Origin: Paralichthys olivaceus
Lineage: Eukaryota > Chordata > Actinopteri > Pleuronectiformes > Paralichthyidae
NCBI RefSeq assembly: GCF_024713975.1
Contig: NC_091098.1
Location: 15,362,316-15,426,315, forward strand
Length of the DNA stretch: 64,000 nt
Direction: 5' to 3'
Part shown: in pieces, positions 13,701 to 25,290 of the stretch
Layout of the letters: each line of letters begins with the position of its first letter
How positions within the stretch are numbered: the first letter of the stretch is position 1
Position numbers and translations under genes: made by a program
Notes under the pieces: generated by a model
Seen by the model: only the letters and a program-made list of their open reading frames with translations
Told to the model about the DNA's origin: nothing
The model's database searches: none

Positions 13701-14560
13701 TCTGCAGCTTCTCACTAGCACATTTGCATTCTCACACACAGCACCTCCTGAGAATATCTGGAGCTGATTTGCGTTCCTGCATACAGACCCTCCAAAAAAT
13801 ATCTGGAACGTCTCACTCGGAAATTTGTGTTCTCACATACAAGCTCCCTCCAAAAAATGTCTGGAGCATCTGACTTGGACATTTGTGTTCTCACATACAG
13901 CCCCTCTGCATAATGTCAGGAGATTATCCGGCGTTAGGAGCATTTTTGAAAGCAGTTCACAAGATTTGCCTTCCTACATACAGCCTTCTAGAAAATGTCT
14001 TTTGCATCTTGCTATAGGACCCTCAGGACAATACCCGCAGCTTCTCAATATCTGATTTGTGTTCTCAAATACAGGCCCTCCGAATAATGTCAGGAGAGTG
14101 TCCGGAGTTCAGTGCCTGTCTGAAAGCAGCTCAAACTAATGGTGATATTGCTCTGTAACTGTTAGATGTGGGCATAAGCAACTGTTTTCTAACACGTTTG
14201 CCGAATCAATTTGAAAGTGTCTAATAGTGTGTTCAGTAAAAAAAATCGGTTGCAGTCGATTTAGCTTTTGAAACATCTCTGTTGTTAGATGCATAACAAA
14301 AGCCCCCCCGGCCTCTGAACTTCTAAAAAATAGGATCATAGTTTAATAACTGATAATAATGTTGAGCTGTTCAGCCAAAGACGTGTTGTTGTAAGTAAGG
14401 GGAGGGGGGTCTTTGAAGCACATTCCTTTCAGTGCAGTGCAGACACCAGTCCACAGGGGAAAAGGGAAAATGAGAGGTTTTAGCAGGCAACAGGAAAACC
14501 GCTATGAGAACACATTCCAGTCAGAGTCTGTGCGGGACAATAAGGGGTGGGACACAGCTG
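10749..14560. other. ankrd33 3' UTR and ankrd33-acvrl1 spacer
   Basis: No exon is visible. The ankrd33 3' UTR probably occupies the first part. AATAAA hexamers on the plus strand occur at 12182-12187 and 12324-12329, so the UTR could run up to about 1.6 kb; neither signal can be proven. A diverged fish repeat with 'gcccgac..gggccaatgttgatatt' lies near 13300-13380. A tandem array follows at 13606-14110. The acvrl1 promoter starts near the right end. Confidence 0.5.
13606..14110. repeat. Diverged tandem (satellite-like) array
   Basis: About eight copies of a unit near 47-60 bp with the core 'catttgtgttctcacatacag', then a C/T-rich linker, then 'aatgtctggag'. Cores begin near 13611, 13666, 13719, 13766, 13820, 13878, 13963 and 14055. 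A longer module, AATGTCAGGAG with TCCGG and GAAAGCAG, recurs at about 13909 and 14086, showing a higher-order period near 177 bp. The array decays between copies, so it is old. Confidence 0.8.
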
Positions 14561-14565
14561 TACAC

Positions 14566-15131
14566 TATTTAAAAAAAATCTGCAATCTTGACTTTAGATC
14601 AGGAACACGGAGGACAACAAAAGAAGTTTCTTACTCCTCGGGACTCGGAGGAGGAGAGGAGCCGACGCTGAACCCCTGAACCGACGACGATGGTCCGTGT
14701 CGCGGGTTTATCAGCGCAGATTTGACGGAGATGAGATGAGATAGGAGGCGGACAGCTCGTCCTCCCTGCCCCCGGAGCCAGCTGCCCGGTTCCTCTTCAC
14801 TTCCTCCATACTTTCATGTCACTGTTTGTATTGTGTTGAACCAGGAAGCTGTGGGTTTGTGGAGAAACGAGAGGAAAAGCAGCGGACGACGTTTTTTTTT
14901 TATTTCGGCGGGTGGCTCGTCACCGAGGCAGAGGAAAGGATGTGAGCTCTGTGCGGAGAAAACATCTGCAGCTGATCAGCGAAGTGTCGGGAACTCTTAG
15001 GAACTGGATCCAGTTGTGTTTTAAACTGGTTTCATTAGAGGAGAGAACACCTCGATCAGAGAGGAGGGACACTGTGATATGGAACATCTGCGGAGTTTGC
15101 ATGTGTTGAGTTAAAGGCGAGCAGAAAACAG
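14566..15131 (+). promoter_or_regulatory. acvrl1: acvrl1 core promoter and noncoding exon 1
   Basis: A TATA-like TATTTAAA lies at 14566-14573. Downstream is a CpG-richer, purine-rich stretch with no long frame, ending in a strong donor CAG|GTAATG (exon end 15131). The next in-phase exon is the signal-peptide exon at 19522, so this is best read as the 5' untranslated exon, as in mammalian ACVRL1. ETS-type GGAA/TTCC cores ('cacttcctcc' near 14799, 'accaggaagctg' near 14840) suit endothelial expression. The transcription start is not determinable by eye. Six upstream ATGs lie inside. Confidence 0.55.
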
Positions 15132-15490
15132 GTAATGTGTGGGGTTTAATAGTTCTTCTCTTTATTACTGAACTCTATCTGAGTGTTGTGTGATGTACTG
15201 TGGTGGATTTACATAGAGATAGTGTGACAGTGGACCTCATCACCTTTGACAGCCTCACACCAAACTCCACGTGTTTGCAGATGTGAACCAACAGGTGTCG
15301 AAGAGTGGCCTATACCTGAGCCACACACTAAACTATACTCTCACATTACATATCTATATTTTATCATGTGTTCATGTTCCTGTATCCATCTCCTTGGTTT
15401 TTACTCAAGGTTTTTCTCATTCACAGACTTGAGACAGCATTAGGTTAAAGTATTTCTATTTTCTGCCACTTTACACTCACATTTTGAATA

Positions 15491-15797
15491 AGGGCCGGGC
15501 AATATTGCCAAAGAATGTTATCAAGGTAAAACAAATATCGATAATATCACGATATCGATATTTATCTCCGTGAATGTTACGTTACTTTTCCCTTTAAGTT
15601 TACAGACTGATTTCAGATCCTGAAGGTTGTGCTCTTAAACTCTTGATAAAGAACAAAACATTTTACAAATCTGACACTGAACATTAAATCCAACTATGTG
15701 TAAGTGATGTATTGATACATCTGTTGAGCTTTTGTTGGATTGTTGCTGATGAAAATTGCATGGCGCTAATTATTGGCATTGTTTTATCGCCCAGTCG
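15491..15797. mobile_element. MITE-like element with short inverted ends
   Basis: The left end is 'agggccgggcaatattgcca' and the right end, read in reverse, is 'cgactgggcgataaaacaat'. Both show the GGGC-GGGCGATA-type terminus of a common fish nonautonomous DNA transposon. The inside has 'atatcgataatatcacgatatcgatat', also typical of the family. No transposase is present. Confidence 0.5.
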
Positions 15798-18700
15798 TAT
15801 TTTAAAGTACTTTAAATAGATGAACTGATACACAGATAAAGTTTGCAAATTGGTGGATACTGGCTTATCACTGCCGATAATAGTTAACTCCTTGTTGACC
15901 AGCTTCAACATTTTTTAAACTTTTGCTTTCAAGTGAATGCATCAACAATATCAAACAAATTTTGAAATAGTCATTCCATTGAGATTTTTAATGTCTGATC
16001 TCTACTATCAAGGATCTGAATACTTCAGACGCAACACGTGGCCTGTGCATGTGCTGAAACCTTTCTTTGAAAATTACGTTGGGGTGAAAAGTTCACACAA
16101 GTTTTTTTGAAGATAGATCACGATGGCAGAGTCACATAAGCTCTTTCCAATTGGCTGCTGTTGTTGGTCCATGACATCATATGAGAGTGCAAGTCTCATA
16201 CTCAAACTCACACCTCTGTGCATGTGACTCTTTTGATTTCATCTTTTTGTGTGCACTTAGGTATTTTCTCCAGACATGTATTTGTTGCAGTATATGTTAA
16301 TGCGAGCAGGGCAGACAGCAAATGAGTCATAAAGCATGCCAAGCCTAGTTGTGTCTGCAGAATGAAGATATAATCAGTCTGACGCTGGAACTCAAAAACG
16401 GTCACATTCACCGATAGACAGATTTAATCTTCTTCCCATTTCACACAAGCATCTCAAATGCTATCAGAAAAGTGTAACCATGTAAACCACATGATAGAAG
16501 CTTCCACAGTAACCACTTAAAGTCACTTTCCAGAGAAGAGACACAGTTACAGGGCTCACTGGAAGACCTATGCAGTTCCTTCCCCCACCATCCACCAGTG
16601 TAATCAGTCATCCAGATGGAATGAGAGATTTGCCTCCCTGAGTCAACGCTCTGTAGATGAGAGGAAGAGATGACAATGGATTCTTTCCCCTTGGGTCGGG
16701 CAGGTTTAGGGTTTGGACAGAAAAGAGACAAACAGGAGAGAGCTGAGAGAGAGTGCTGGAGTCTAAACTCAGGCTGCCATGATGGAGGATGTGATTACTG
16801 CTCTTTCCAGAGAAATAAGACATAGTTGTTCTCGTCCATGGAGAATAAGTTCTTTCTGAGGGTGGAGTTGTGTTTATGAATTTCTTCCACTGCACCCTCA
16901 GATTAACCGCAGTGAAATGTAGACTGTGTGATACAGGAAGTGCTCTTTGCTGTTTAGTGAAATACGGCTTGTGGTTTCAGTGAGACTTCTCATTGGTTGA
17001 GCTGCAGTCCCACAGCTTTAACACAAGATAGGGGAAGTCGTAAGATTTCTGTTTGGCACACTTATCAGATTTCTCAGATATCTCTCTCAGGACATGTTTT
17101 TTTTCTTGTGAAGACAGCACTTTTTATGTATTCTTACATTCAACGCATTAAAAAAAAAAAAGGTTAAATTTGAATGGAAAAAGACACAAATTACATTAAA
17201 TGAGCAAATATACAAATATACACATTTGACAGCTGCACTGTCCTGGTTACTCTCCAGTAACATTTAGCACGACTGAATGAAAGGTGAAGATCATGTGATG
17301 GTTTCCTGTCATTCGTGCTTAGATATATCTGTCGAGATGCATCAAAACTAAAGGAGGATATCCGCAGTTTTTGCTGACAGGTGCAAGTTCTGCTGCCAGA
17401 TGTGTGCAGTTCATTTATTGTCTGTGAGAGATCAGTCTGTGAGAGATCTGCTTTACTAACTGCTGTTAGTTATGACTAGAAAATAGGACCATTTTAGGGA
17501 GTATATTTTTGTTTTTATATACACAGCCTTACTCAGATTAATCCAAAGAGGATTCTGTATAGACTACATGATGCTGTATATTCTTGTGAATGTATTAATG
17601 TTTAACTAAGTATTAATATAAATAAGTGAGAAGAGCCAAGTATGAACTTAACATTTTATTTCCCACATTGAATTAGATTCAGTCTTCTACATTGTTTTTA
17701 ATGGGCTGTGACTTAGTTTCCTTCAAGTATACCAGTGGTGTAAATCACTGGCTTAACAGAGATTCATTTCAGTTCACAATTCAATACTTGACTATTATAT
17801 CCAAGTGGTTATTTTTGATCAGATTCATAAATTAATCAAAACACAGCAAACTTTGTTTCATAATTTTCCTTATAGGCCTTCTCAATCTGTTCAAATGTGT
17901 TGTCCTCTGTCCTTAAACAATGCAGAAACCTCAGGGAGAAACAAGTGTAACAGAGCACAGATGACAGGTAACTGTACTTTAAAAAGACAGAGTGATTCTT
18001 TCCATTGATCTGTTCTACCAGAGTTAGTTACAGGACATTTACTGATGAGAGGATGATGAACAACTTCATTGCTTTGAACTTGATCTGGTAACCAGGCTCA
18101 TGGTGCATTACTTGTGTAAAGCTTTAAGGCTCTAGTTGAACTAACCCATCCCAAACATTATAGTACATATAGTACACATATAGTATAGTACTTGAGTTTT
18201 GTGACAAAACTAGAAAGTTTTTATAATTTTTTTTTTTTTTGGGGTCTCTGTGGCAACTGTCTCATTTATCTGAATCCACAATGGCATCTATCTTAGTTCA
18301 GCAATTTAAATACATTTGAGATTTAGTACAAATTAATATAATATCAGGTCAGACCTCATCACATGCTTTTTACCTGGCACTCTGATGCCTAACGAAGTTG
18401 CCAGCAGGCCCTGGTCAAAAACAAATGGTGCCATAGCTGAATGGCCCTTTGAACCACCTCTCTACAACAGTAGCATTTCCTGAACTCTTGCGTGTTGGCT
18501 GATAGAATTACTGCTGCTATCGCTTTTTGATAAAGACCTCGGCCCTGGAGCTGCAGTTAGCCTGTGGGTGCTGCGTTGTGACTCTTAAACAGTGAAGTCA
18601 AATGTAGTACAATAATAACAGGAATTGATAGACTGTAAATTAATGAAGAGGATCTTTTAAAGACCCCAGGGTTGATGGGGAGTTTAAATTAGTCTGTGCT

Positions 18701-18959
18701 TGTTCACTTTTTTTGACATAAAATTGAAAGTATGGTGAATAAATCAATATATTTGTAGATTATGTAATTTCTTTGATGACAATGGCATGTTAAGAAAAAG
18801 CTAGAGGTTCTATGCTGCATAGAGAAGATATTAACAGAGCACATTGCAATATAATAACCAACACTCTATTTTTACAGTAGATATTTTTCAATGTTTTGTG
18901 GTGTGAAAATATTGTCATATATGTAATTTAACTTCCATTTCTATTGAAATGTAATGTGT

Positions 18960-19460
18960 CTAAGCTCACCTGGGTGTCAAGTTACAGAGAGCGTGTGACG
19001 ACCCTCCTGCTTGCGTGACCCTCAGCTCTGCAGCCTTAAACAATGAGCAGACCTGAGTCTCGCCAGCCAGCCGGGTGGGGCCACTCAATGGCAGGAAGCA
19101 CAGCCATCAATATTTACTCTGCAAGCAGGGTAGTCGAGGAGTCGACAGGCCTGGAGCCTGGGTAGCACAGCGCCACACACAGTCTCAGCGCACATACACA
19201 AACACTCTGGAGTGCTGTTACAGCCTCCTTCCCCTTAGCCCCCTTTTCCCACTAAATGCAATTACAACGCAGGCAGACAGGCAGGGCCCTCGGACTGTTG
19301 TTTTTGACCTCATTGCTTCCTCTGCCAAAGAACAAGCTTTAACCACTGCTCAGCTCCTGATGGACACCACGATTAATCTACAGTCTGTACCATTCAGTCA
19401 TGTAGCAGCAGAAATGTCTGGGAAATTAGCTTATTTTTTTCATTACAGCAGGTCTCAATC
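18960..19460. promoter_or_regulatory. Candidate arterial enhancer in acvrl1 intron 1
   Basis: The block is GC-richer than its surroundings and holds a perfect SOX site AACAATG (19039-19045), an ETS core AGGAAG (19093-19098), a forkhead site TATTTAC (19111-19117) and an RBPJ-type TGGGAA (19419-19424). SOXF, ETS, FOX and Notch/RBPJ inputs together are typical of arterial endothelial enhancers. These short motifs also occur by chance, so this is inference. A 133-codon open frame across it is not considered coding. Confidence 0.25.
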
Positions 19461-19523
19461 AAGAGACATCTTTTAACGTATTATCAGTTTAATATTATAT
19501 TGTTTTCTTCCTGTTTCACAGAG

Positions 19524-22500
19524 ATGGGAAGCTCTGCTCTACTCACACTGGTGTTAGTTGGAGCGTTTCTGTGGATCTCTACCACGCATGCAGGTGAGTG
19601 AATGGTTTTATTTGAAGAGTGAAAAGTATTTATTTTATTCTATTCGTTTAAAGTTTCCTTGTTAAAAGTGGGGGCATTTTACAACTTTATTCATCAGGGA
19701 CAGTGACAACGAACAGAAATTGTAGGAAAATGACATGCACCAAATGGTCCAGTCAACCAGAGAGTCACTGCTCAGGGCATTGACGCCCCATGAGTTATGC
19801 ATCCTAACCACTCAGCCGTCAGGTCACATATTCTAGCTCAATTGAAGGATACTTGGATGTTGACGGTGAGTTAGTAATACTGCAGAATCCACTGACAATG
19901 CAGATTTGAATTCTTTGTCTGGGTTTTTCAGCCTGGGCATAGACCGCATGTCTCATGGTTCTCACAAACCCTCCAGGATAAAATGATAGAGCGCCTGGCA
20001 TGAAACAGCAGAGTCAAAGTAAAAAAGAGGCTGGTGAAGAGAGTGAAACATAACATTAACTCAGATCTTGTGGACCAAGCCACGGCTGAAAGGCCCAGAA
20101 ATATCTGACTTACATTTGTGTTTCTGCCTCCTAGTGGTCAGAAGCGGAATAATGCAGCTTTAACTTCTTAAAACCAGTCTTCTGTTCAAGCATTCACAGT
20201 GGACCGCTTTTTTTCTCACATATGTTGAATAAAATGTTCATTCAACATGTTTCTCTGTAGACATGTTTAACTTGCCACTGTATTAAAGCTTCCTATAATA
20301 CACATTCTGCAACAGATCAAAATCAAAGAAAATCTTTAGTACCGTAATGCTTCAACATTCAAAGTAGTAATTCAGACTTCCCATTTTCTGTTGTTCGGTT
20401 TTTCTGTTACTTTATAATTTCAAACCTAAAATACCTCTCCTGGTTAACCACTCTGCCACGGTCATCAAAGTGTTGTCATGTGGCTGCCTGGAAATGTAGT
20501 TCTTTCAATTATTACGTCAAGCCCTCCTTAAAAGGCGACTGTGGCCCAGGGGGTAGCGCGCTCGTCCTCTAACCAAAAGATTGGCGGTTTTATCCCAGTC
20601 TTCCCCTTTACGCATGATGAAGTCTCCCTGGGCTAGATACTGAACCTCAAATTCCCCCTTCTCATAGAAAAGAATGTGCTGCACATGAATGCACTGTATG
20701 AATGTGTTTGCGAATGGCAAAAACTGTACTGTAAAACGCTTTGAGTGGTCATGAAGACTAGAAAAGCGCTAAATACATACAGACCATTGAAATGTGTAGT
20801 TTATCACTTCATCACTAAGCCTCTAAAAATATCTGTATGTTTAGTGTTTCACTATTTGTGTGTTCAGTCTTACTTTTATTTTACATTTACATTTCCCAGA
20901 GCAATCATATTCAGAAGACTGTTAATGATTGATTGATTCATGTCTGCTTGCCTCTCCATCATCGCTGTCTGTTGTGTATTTTTATTGTGCTCCAGGTACC
21001 GAAGATGACGGGAAGCTGCTGTGTACATGCGACAACGAAAAAAACACATGCATGAATGGAACTTGCAGAGGAGACATATGTTTCTACACCTGGGTGCACG
21101 GCTACGAGGAGAGAGGCTGTTTCCCCGCAAAGGACTACAAGGAGCAGTGCCTCAGCTCCTTCAAGCGATTCTATGTCTTCTGCTGCAAAGAGAACCGCTG
21201 CAACGCCTTTGCCACACCACCTCCAAACATTAGTTAGTACCCATAGCATTGTTTTTTATAATAATTGAACATCACATCCACGAAGTCTGAAGAACTAGTT
21301 TGACACTGAGCCTCATAATTGTTAAGTCCTTTCAGGCTCATTCCACAGTTCACATCCTGCATTACTTTGATGTGATGGGATTCAAAGCTTTCCTCTGAAA
21401 TAGTAACTGGTTCCCCCTTGTGGTCACTTACAGCAAATTAAAACTGTGCTGCCTTCTTTCTATAGGAATGATGATGCACAGCAGGTTTTCATTTAACCAA
21501 AAATAATTTGCAGCTAAAACTTCTCCTTAATGTACTGATATGTCCTCACCTAATTCTTGCATGTTGTGTGTATCCAGATGGAGAAACAACAACAGAAACG
21601 CCCCCAGAATTTGCTCGTCCAGAGCTGTGGATAACTGTCTCCGTGCTGCTGTTAATCGTGGTTGCCAGCGTGTTAGGCCTGGTGCTGTTCCTGCGCTTCC
21701 AACATGCTCGCTGCAGACTGAACGATGCTGAAGACCAAGACGTCACCATGCTCAAGGTCCCTAATGGAGACGACCCCACATACGGCGTAAGAGATGTTTC
21801 ATGTTAAGATAGTAAACAGAATACTATTGGAAGATTTTTGAGTTGAGATGTGGATCATCTTTTTTTTCTTTCTACAGGATATATTTGATGAGTTTTGTAC
21901 ATCAGGGAGTGGGACAGGGCTGCCTTATCTGGTCCAAAGAACCATGGCCAGACAAATCTCACTTGCAGAGTGTGTCGGTCAGTCTTTATTCTCACATCTG
22001 CTTTGCCCTGTTTGTATGACTTTACAGTTGTGTGATCATGTCACTCTCCCTCCAGGTAAAGGAAGGTATGGGGAGGTGTGGAGGGGAACCTGGATGGGGG
22101 AGAGCGTGGCTGTAAAGATCTTCTCCTCCAGAGACGAGCAGTCCTGGTTCAGAGAGACGGAGATTTACAACACTGTGCAGCTGCGACACGACAACATCCT
22201 GGGTACAGCAGCAGATTGTTGTGATGCCTTCCCTGTGCTGAGACGTCATTTCAAAAAACCTTCAACCAAAAGGCAGACATTGAAATAGATATCTTCTCTT
22301 CTGGCTTGTAGGTTTCATAGCCTCTGACATGACATCCAAAAATTCCAGCACCCAGCTGTGGCTCGTCACTCACTTTCATGAGCTGGGTTCACTCTACGAC
22401 TTCCTGCAGTACAGCAGCTTGGAGCCAGAGAGCTGCCTGAGGATGTGCCTGTCTGTGGCCTGTGGCCTGGTGCACCTCCACACGGAGATCGTCAGCTCCC

Positions 22501-24396
22501 AGGAAAAGCCAGCTATCGCCCACCGAGACCTGAAGAGCAGAAACATCCTGGTGAAGCGGAATGGACAGTGCTGCATTGCTGATCTTGGTGAGAGCCATGT
22601 TGAAGCTAGGTCACTAGATTTCTAGCTGCATCTATTTCCAAGTGTTGAGACATAACAGCCATTTCATGCTGATCTCAATAGTTTTTCTCTTGTGGTTTGG
22701 TTAAGTTAAAAGTTGGTGATGCACTCTATATTAAAAGCTTGAATCTGCTGTGTGTCTGCTCTCTCCTCAGGTTTGGCTGTGATACACTCTCAGTCCCATG
22801 ACTACCTCGATGTGGGAAACAACCCTCGTGTTGGGACCAAGCGCTACATGGCCCCTGAGGTGCTGGACGAGACTATTCGAATGGATGTCTTTGAATCCTA
22901 CAAGCAAACTGACATCTGGGCCCTGGGCCTGGTCTTCTGGGAAATTTCCCGCCGGACCATTGTCAATGGTAATAAAACCACAGCTTATCAGAAAGCTGTG
23001 CCATTAGTAGAAACATTGGGTGTTTTTACTGAATCAAACTACAGGAAGAAAGTAGTATATAATAATAATAATGTATATGTCAATGGAGCTTTTATAGGTT
23101 GATGTGTTACTCTTCCACACATCATCCTGAAAATGTGTTTTCTCTGTCATGTCTGTCTGGCTCATAGATAGTGTATACATAAGAGGCAGCTAGTCCCATG
23201 TCTCTCAGCACTCCAGTGTTTTCCTAGTCTGTGTCTGTCTCTACTATCCTCTCATGATTAGCTCTGCAGTAATTATAAACACTCTTATCTCGTGTCAGCA
23301 CTCACTTCTACATAGTCCAGATGCCCATGCACACAATTTGTAAATTCAAGCACACACAGACGCACGCGACTCATGCACAAATGCACTTTCTCAAGATAGG
23401 CAGACATTCATAACTTTCTGCGTACGTGTGTGTGGGTGTGTGTTTTTACAAAGACAAGCACACACACACACATGCGCTCAGCAGGCCTTGTAGGTTTTCA
23501 TCCCAGTGTAGTCGCCAGGGAATTGATATCTTTGTCTGCTCTTTTGTTTGGTCACATCAACTTCACAAAACTCTCACTGCAGCCAATCTCCATTTCCAAG
23601 TGGATATTTCAGAATGAGTAGAATTGTTTGTTCTAAAAATGCATTAGGACTTAAACTCAATGCCATTTAACATTGCAGTCTGCACATTTCTGAACCCAAC
23701 CACCCCATTGAATCCCACCACCAAGGCTGTTTTCGATAGTTACTGGAGAACATCATACTAAGTCTTCCTTTTTCTTTCGGCTTACTTTAGGGATCGTCGA
23801 AGAGTACCGTCCTCCCTTCTATGACCTGGTGCCCTCAGATCCCAGCTTTGAGGAGATGAAGAAGGTGGTGTGTGCGGACCAGCAGAGACCCAGTCTGCAC
23901 AACAGGCTCCATTCCCACCCAGTAGGCCATCCGACAACACACACAAACTTGTACACGGACATGTGCAACTATATTTGTCAGGGCTTTGAAAATATGACTT
24001 CAGGGTATCACCTGGTTTGACCTTTAGCACCGATACATTCTCAAATTTACACAGTTATGCCTGACAAACATGCACCAAGCAAAAACATTATTGCACACAT
24101 TAGAAGATGTACTCATAGACTCACATGTGTAAACACAGATCCATCCTTCAATAAAATATAAAATAGCACTCCCTTATAGTCCCTAAACAGCAGTATGGAC
24201 ACGTTACACATAGCCATGTCTTATTTTACATTTATCTTTGTGTGTCCAGATTCTCTCTGCCATTGTGAAGATTATGAAGGAGTGTTGGTACCAGAGCCCT
24301 CCAGCTCGCCTCACAGCGCTGCGGGTGAGGAAGACGCTCTCCAAACTGGACCATGACAGTGACTTCAGCATCGAAAAACTCAAGCAGGACATCTAG
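19524..24396 (+). CDS. acvrl1: Activin receptor-like kinase 1 (ALK1)
   Basis: Coding exons: 19524-19593, 20996-21232, 21578-21786, 21878-21977, 22056-22202, 22312-22587, 22771-22968, 23791-23921 and 24250-24396, giving 504 aa (human 503). Order: signal peptide 1-23, ten-cysteine extracellular three-finger domain, transmembrane helix about 119-141, GS box near 180-190, Ser/Thr kinase from about 205. Visible motifs are [14 protein letters not shown] (Lys226), HRDLKSRN (Asp327), DLG (Asp345) and the activation-segment tail [10 protein letters not shown]. The L45 loop [11 protein letters not shown] is nearly identical to human ALK1 and predicts SMAD1/5/8 signalling. The family binds BMP9/BMP10 on endothelium and shapes arteries. 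The GS core reads SGSGTG rather than SGSGSG. Human HRDF is HRDL here, the usual type I receptor form. Every exon junction keeps phase. Confidence 0.97.
19594..20995 (+). other. acvrl1 intron 2
   Basis: Intron of 1.4 kb between the signal-peptide and extracellular-domain exons. Apart from the tRNA-like SINE at 20533-20789 I see nothing distinctive. Confidence 0.7.
20533..20789 (+). mobile_element. tRNA-like SINE
   Basis: It begins 'ggcgactgtggcccaggggg', resembling a tRNA A box. A B-box-like 'ggcggttttatcccag' follows about 50 bp later, then an unrelated body ('tgaatgtgtttg', 'ctttgagtggtcat') ending 'aaaagcgctaaatacatacagacca'. The order matches a widespread fish short interspersed repeat. 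The B box is mutated, so it is probably inert. Confidence 0.6.
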
Positions 24397-25290
24397 ACGA
24401 GAGCACCGGAACGAAGGAGGGACAAAGGATTAGAAATGCCAGAAGGGATTTTGCATCACATTCGGAGCAGCAAGGGGTGCATATCATTAGCATATTTTGA
24501 GCTAATGACTCACACAGTCAGTGAATTACATTAAAGCCATATGACTTTGAGCAGTAGCGTCTAGACTGTCTTACACCCGAGGCTATGTTCTTTTTGCGTA
24601 GCCTAATTTTCTACTGCCAGATATCTGGTGCTTTAAACAAAGAGGCCCCTTTTAGGAGAAAGACCAAATACATTTTCATTGTTTTTTTTCTTTTTCTTAT
24701 GTTCAGCTTATAAATGCCAGGATCATACACTTCCACAGTATAATAATTGTACCCAACAAATCATAGGCTTTTTTTAGACTCACAGGCTTTTGCTCGATAT
24801 TGTCAAAATTCCCCATTGTTATGACGTAAGGGAAAATCTTCTGTGGCACAATTATTCATTCTCTTATAAAGAGGAGGAACTCTGGAAACTTTATTTTTCC
24901 ATCATGGTCAAATAAACCACAGAGGATGAAGGCATCAGCTAACAATGCTGATACAAATGCACTTGACCTGACCATGTTCTGTGAGTATATTTATCTTAAT
25001 ATAAAATAAGCATTTATCTGCACATAGACACATCAAGCTATTTAGTTGTACATATTAGCAGCATTGAAGCTGTTGTCTTGTATCTCCTATGGGTTTATTG
25101 TAAATATATTTCTAAAGGGATACTTTTATTCAATAATAACAATGACACCTTTTATATTCTTTTGTACAACACAGTTTTTCAAATTATTTTTTTACATTCC
25201 AGTAGCTTTACATGTACCATCACTGTCACTATGGTAAAGGAATTCACATGTAATACTGTATATGTTGAATAAAGGATTGTATTTTTAAAT
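24397..25290 (+). other. acvrl1: acvrl1 3' UTR
   Basis: A/T-rich stretch after the TAG at 24394-24396. A first AATAAA occurs at 24911-24916 and a second at 25268-25273. The latter is followed by T/GT-rich sequence, so the longer form probably ends near 25290. Confidence 0.6.
25268..25273 (+). terminator. Polyadenylation signal, acvrl1
   Basis: Canonical AATAAA about 870 bp after the stop codon, with a downstream 'gtgcc..ttctttgttttgt' GU-rich element. Confidence 0.55.

Larger units (their letters stand above)
15132..19521 (+). other. acvrl1 intron 1
   Basis: Intron of about 4.4 kb between the untranslated exon and the signal-peptide exon. It contains a MITE-like element at 15491-15797, A/T-rich filler and a compositionally richer block at 18960-19460 with transcription-factor-like motifs. 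I saw no coding exon. Confidence 0.5.

Noticed and set aside
19075..19476. 133-codon open frame upstream of the acvrl1 signal-peptide exon
   Set aside because: It starts at a non-ATG codon, has no splice partners and no family resemblance. It runs through the candidate enhancer block.
20533..20610. Possible functional tRNA gene
   Set aside because: Only the A-box-like part fits. The B box is mutated, no cloverleaf closes, and the downstream body matches a SINE.
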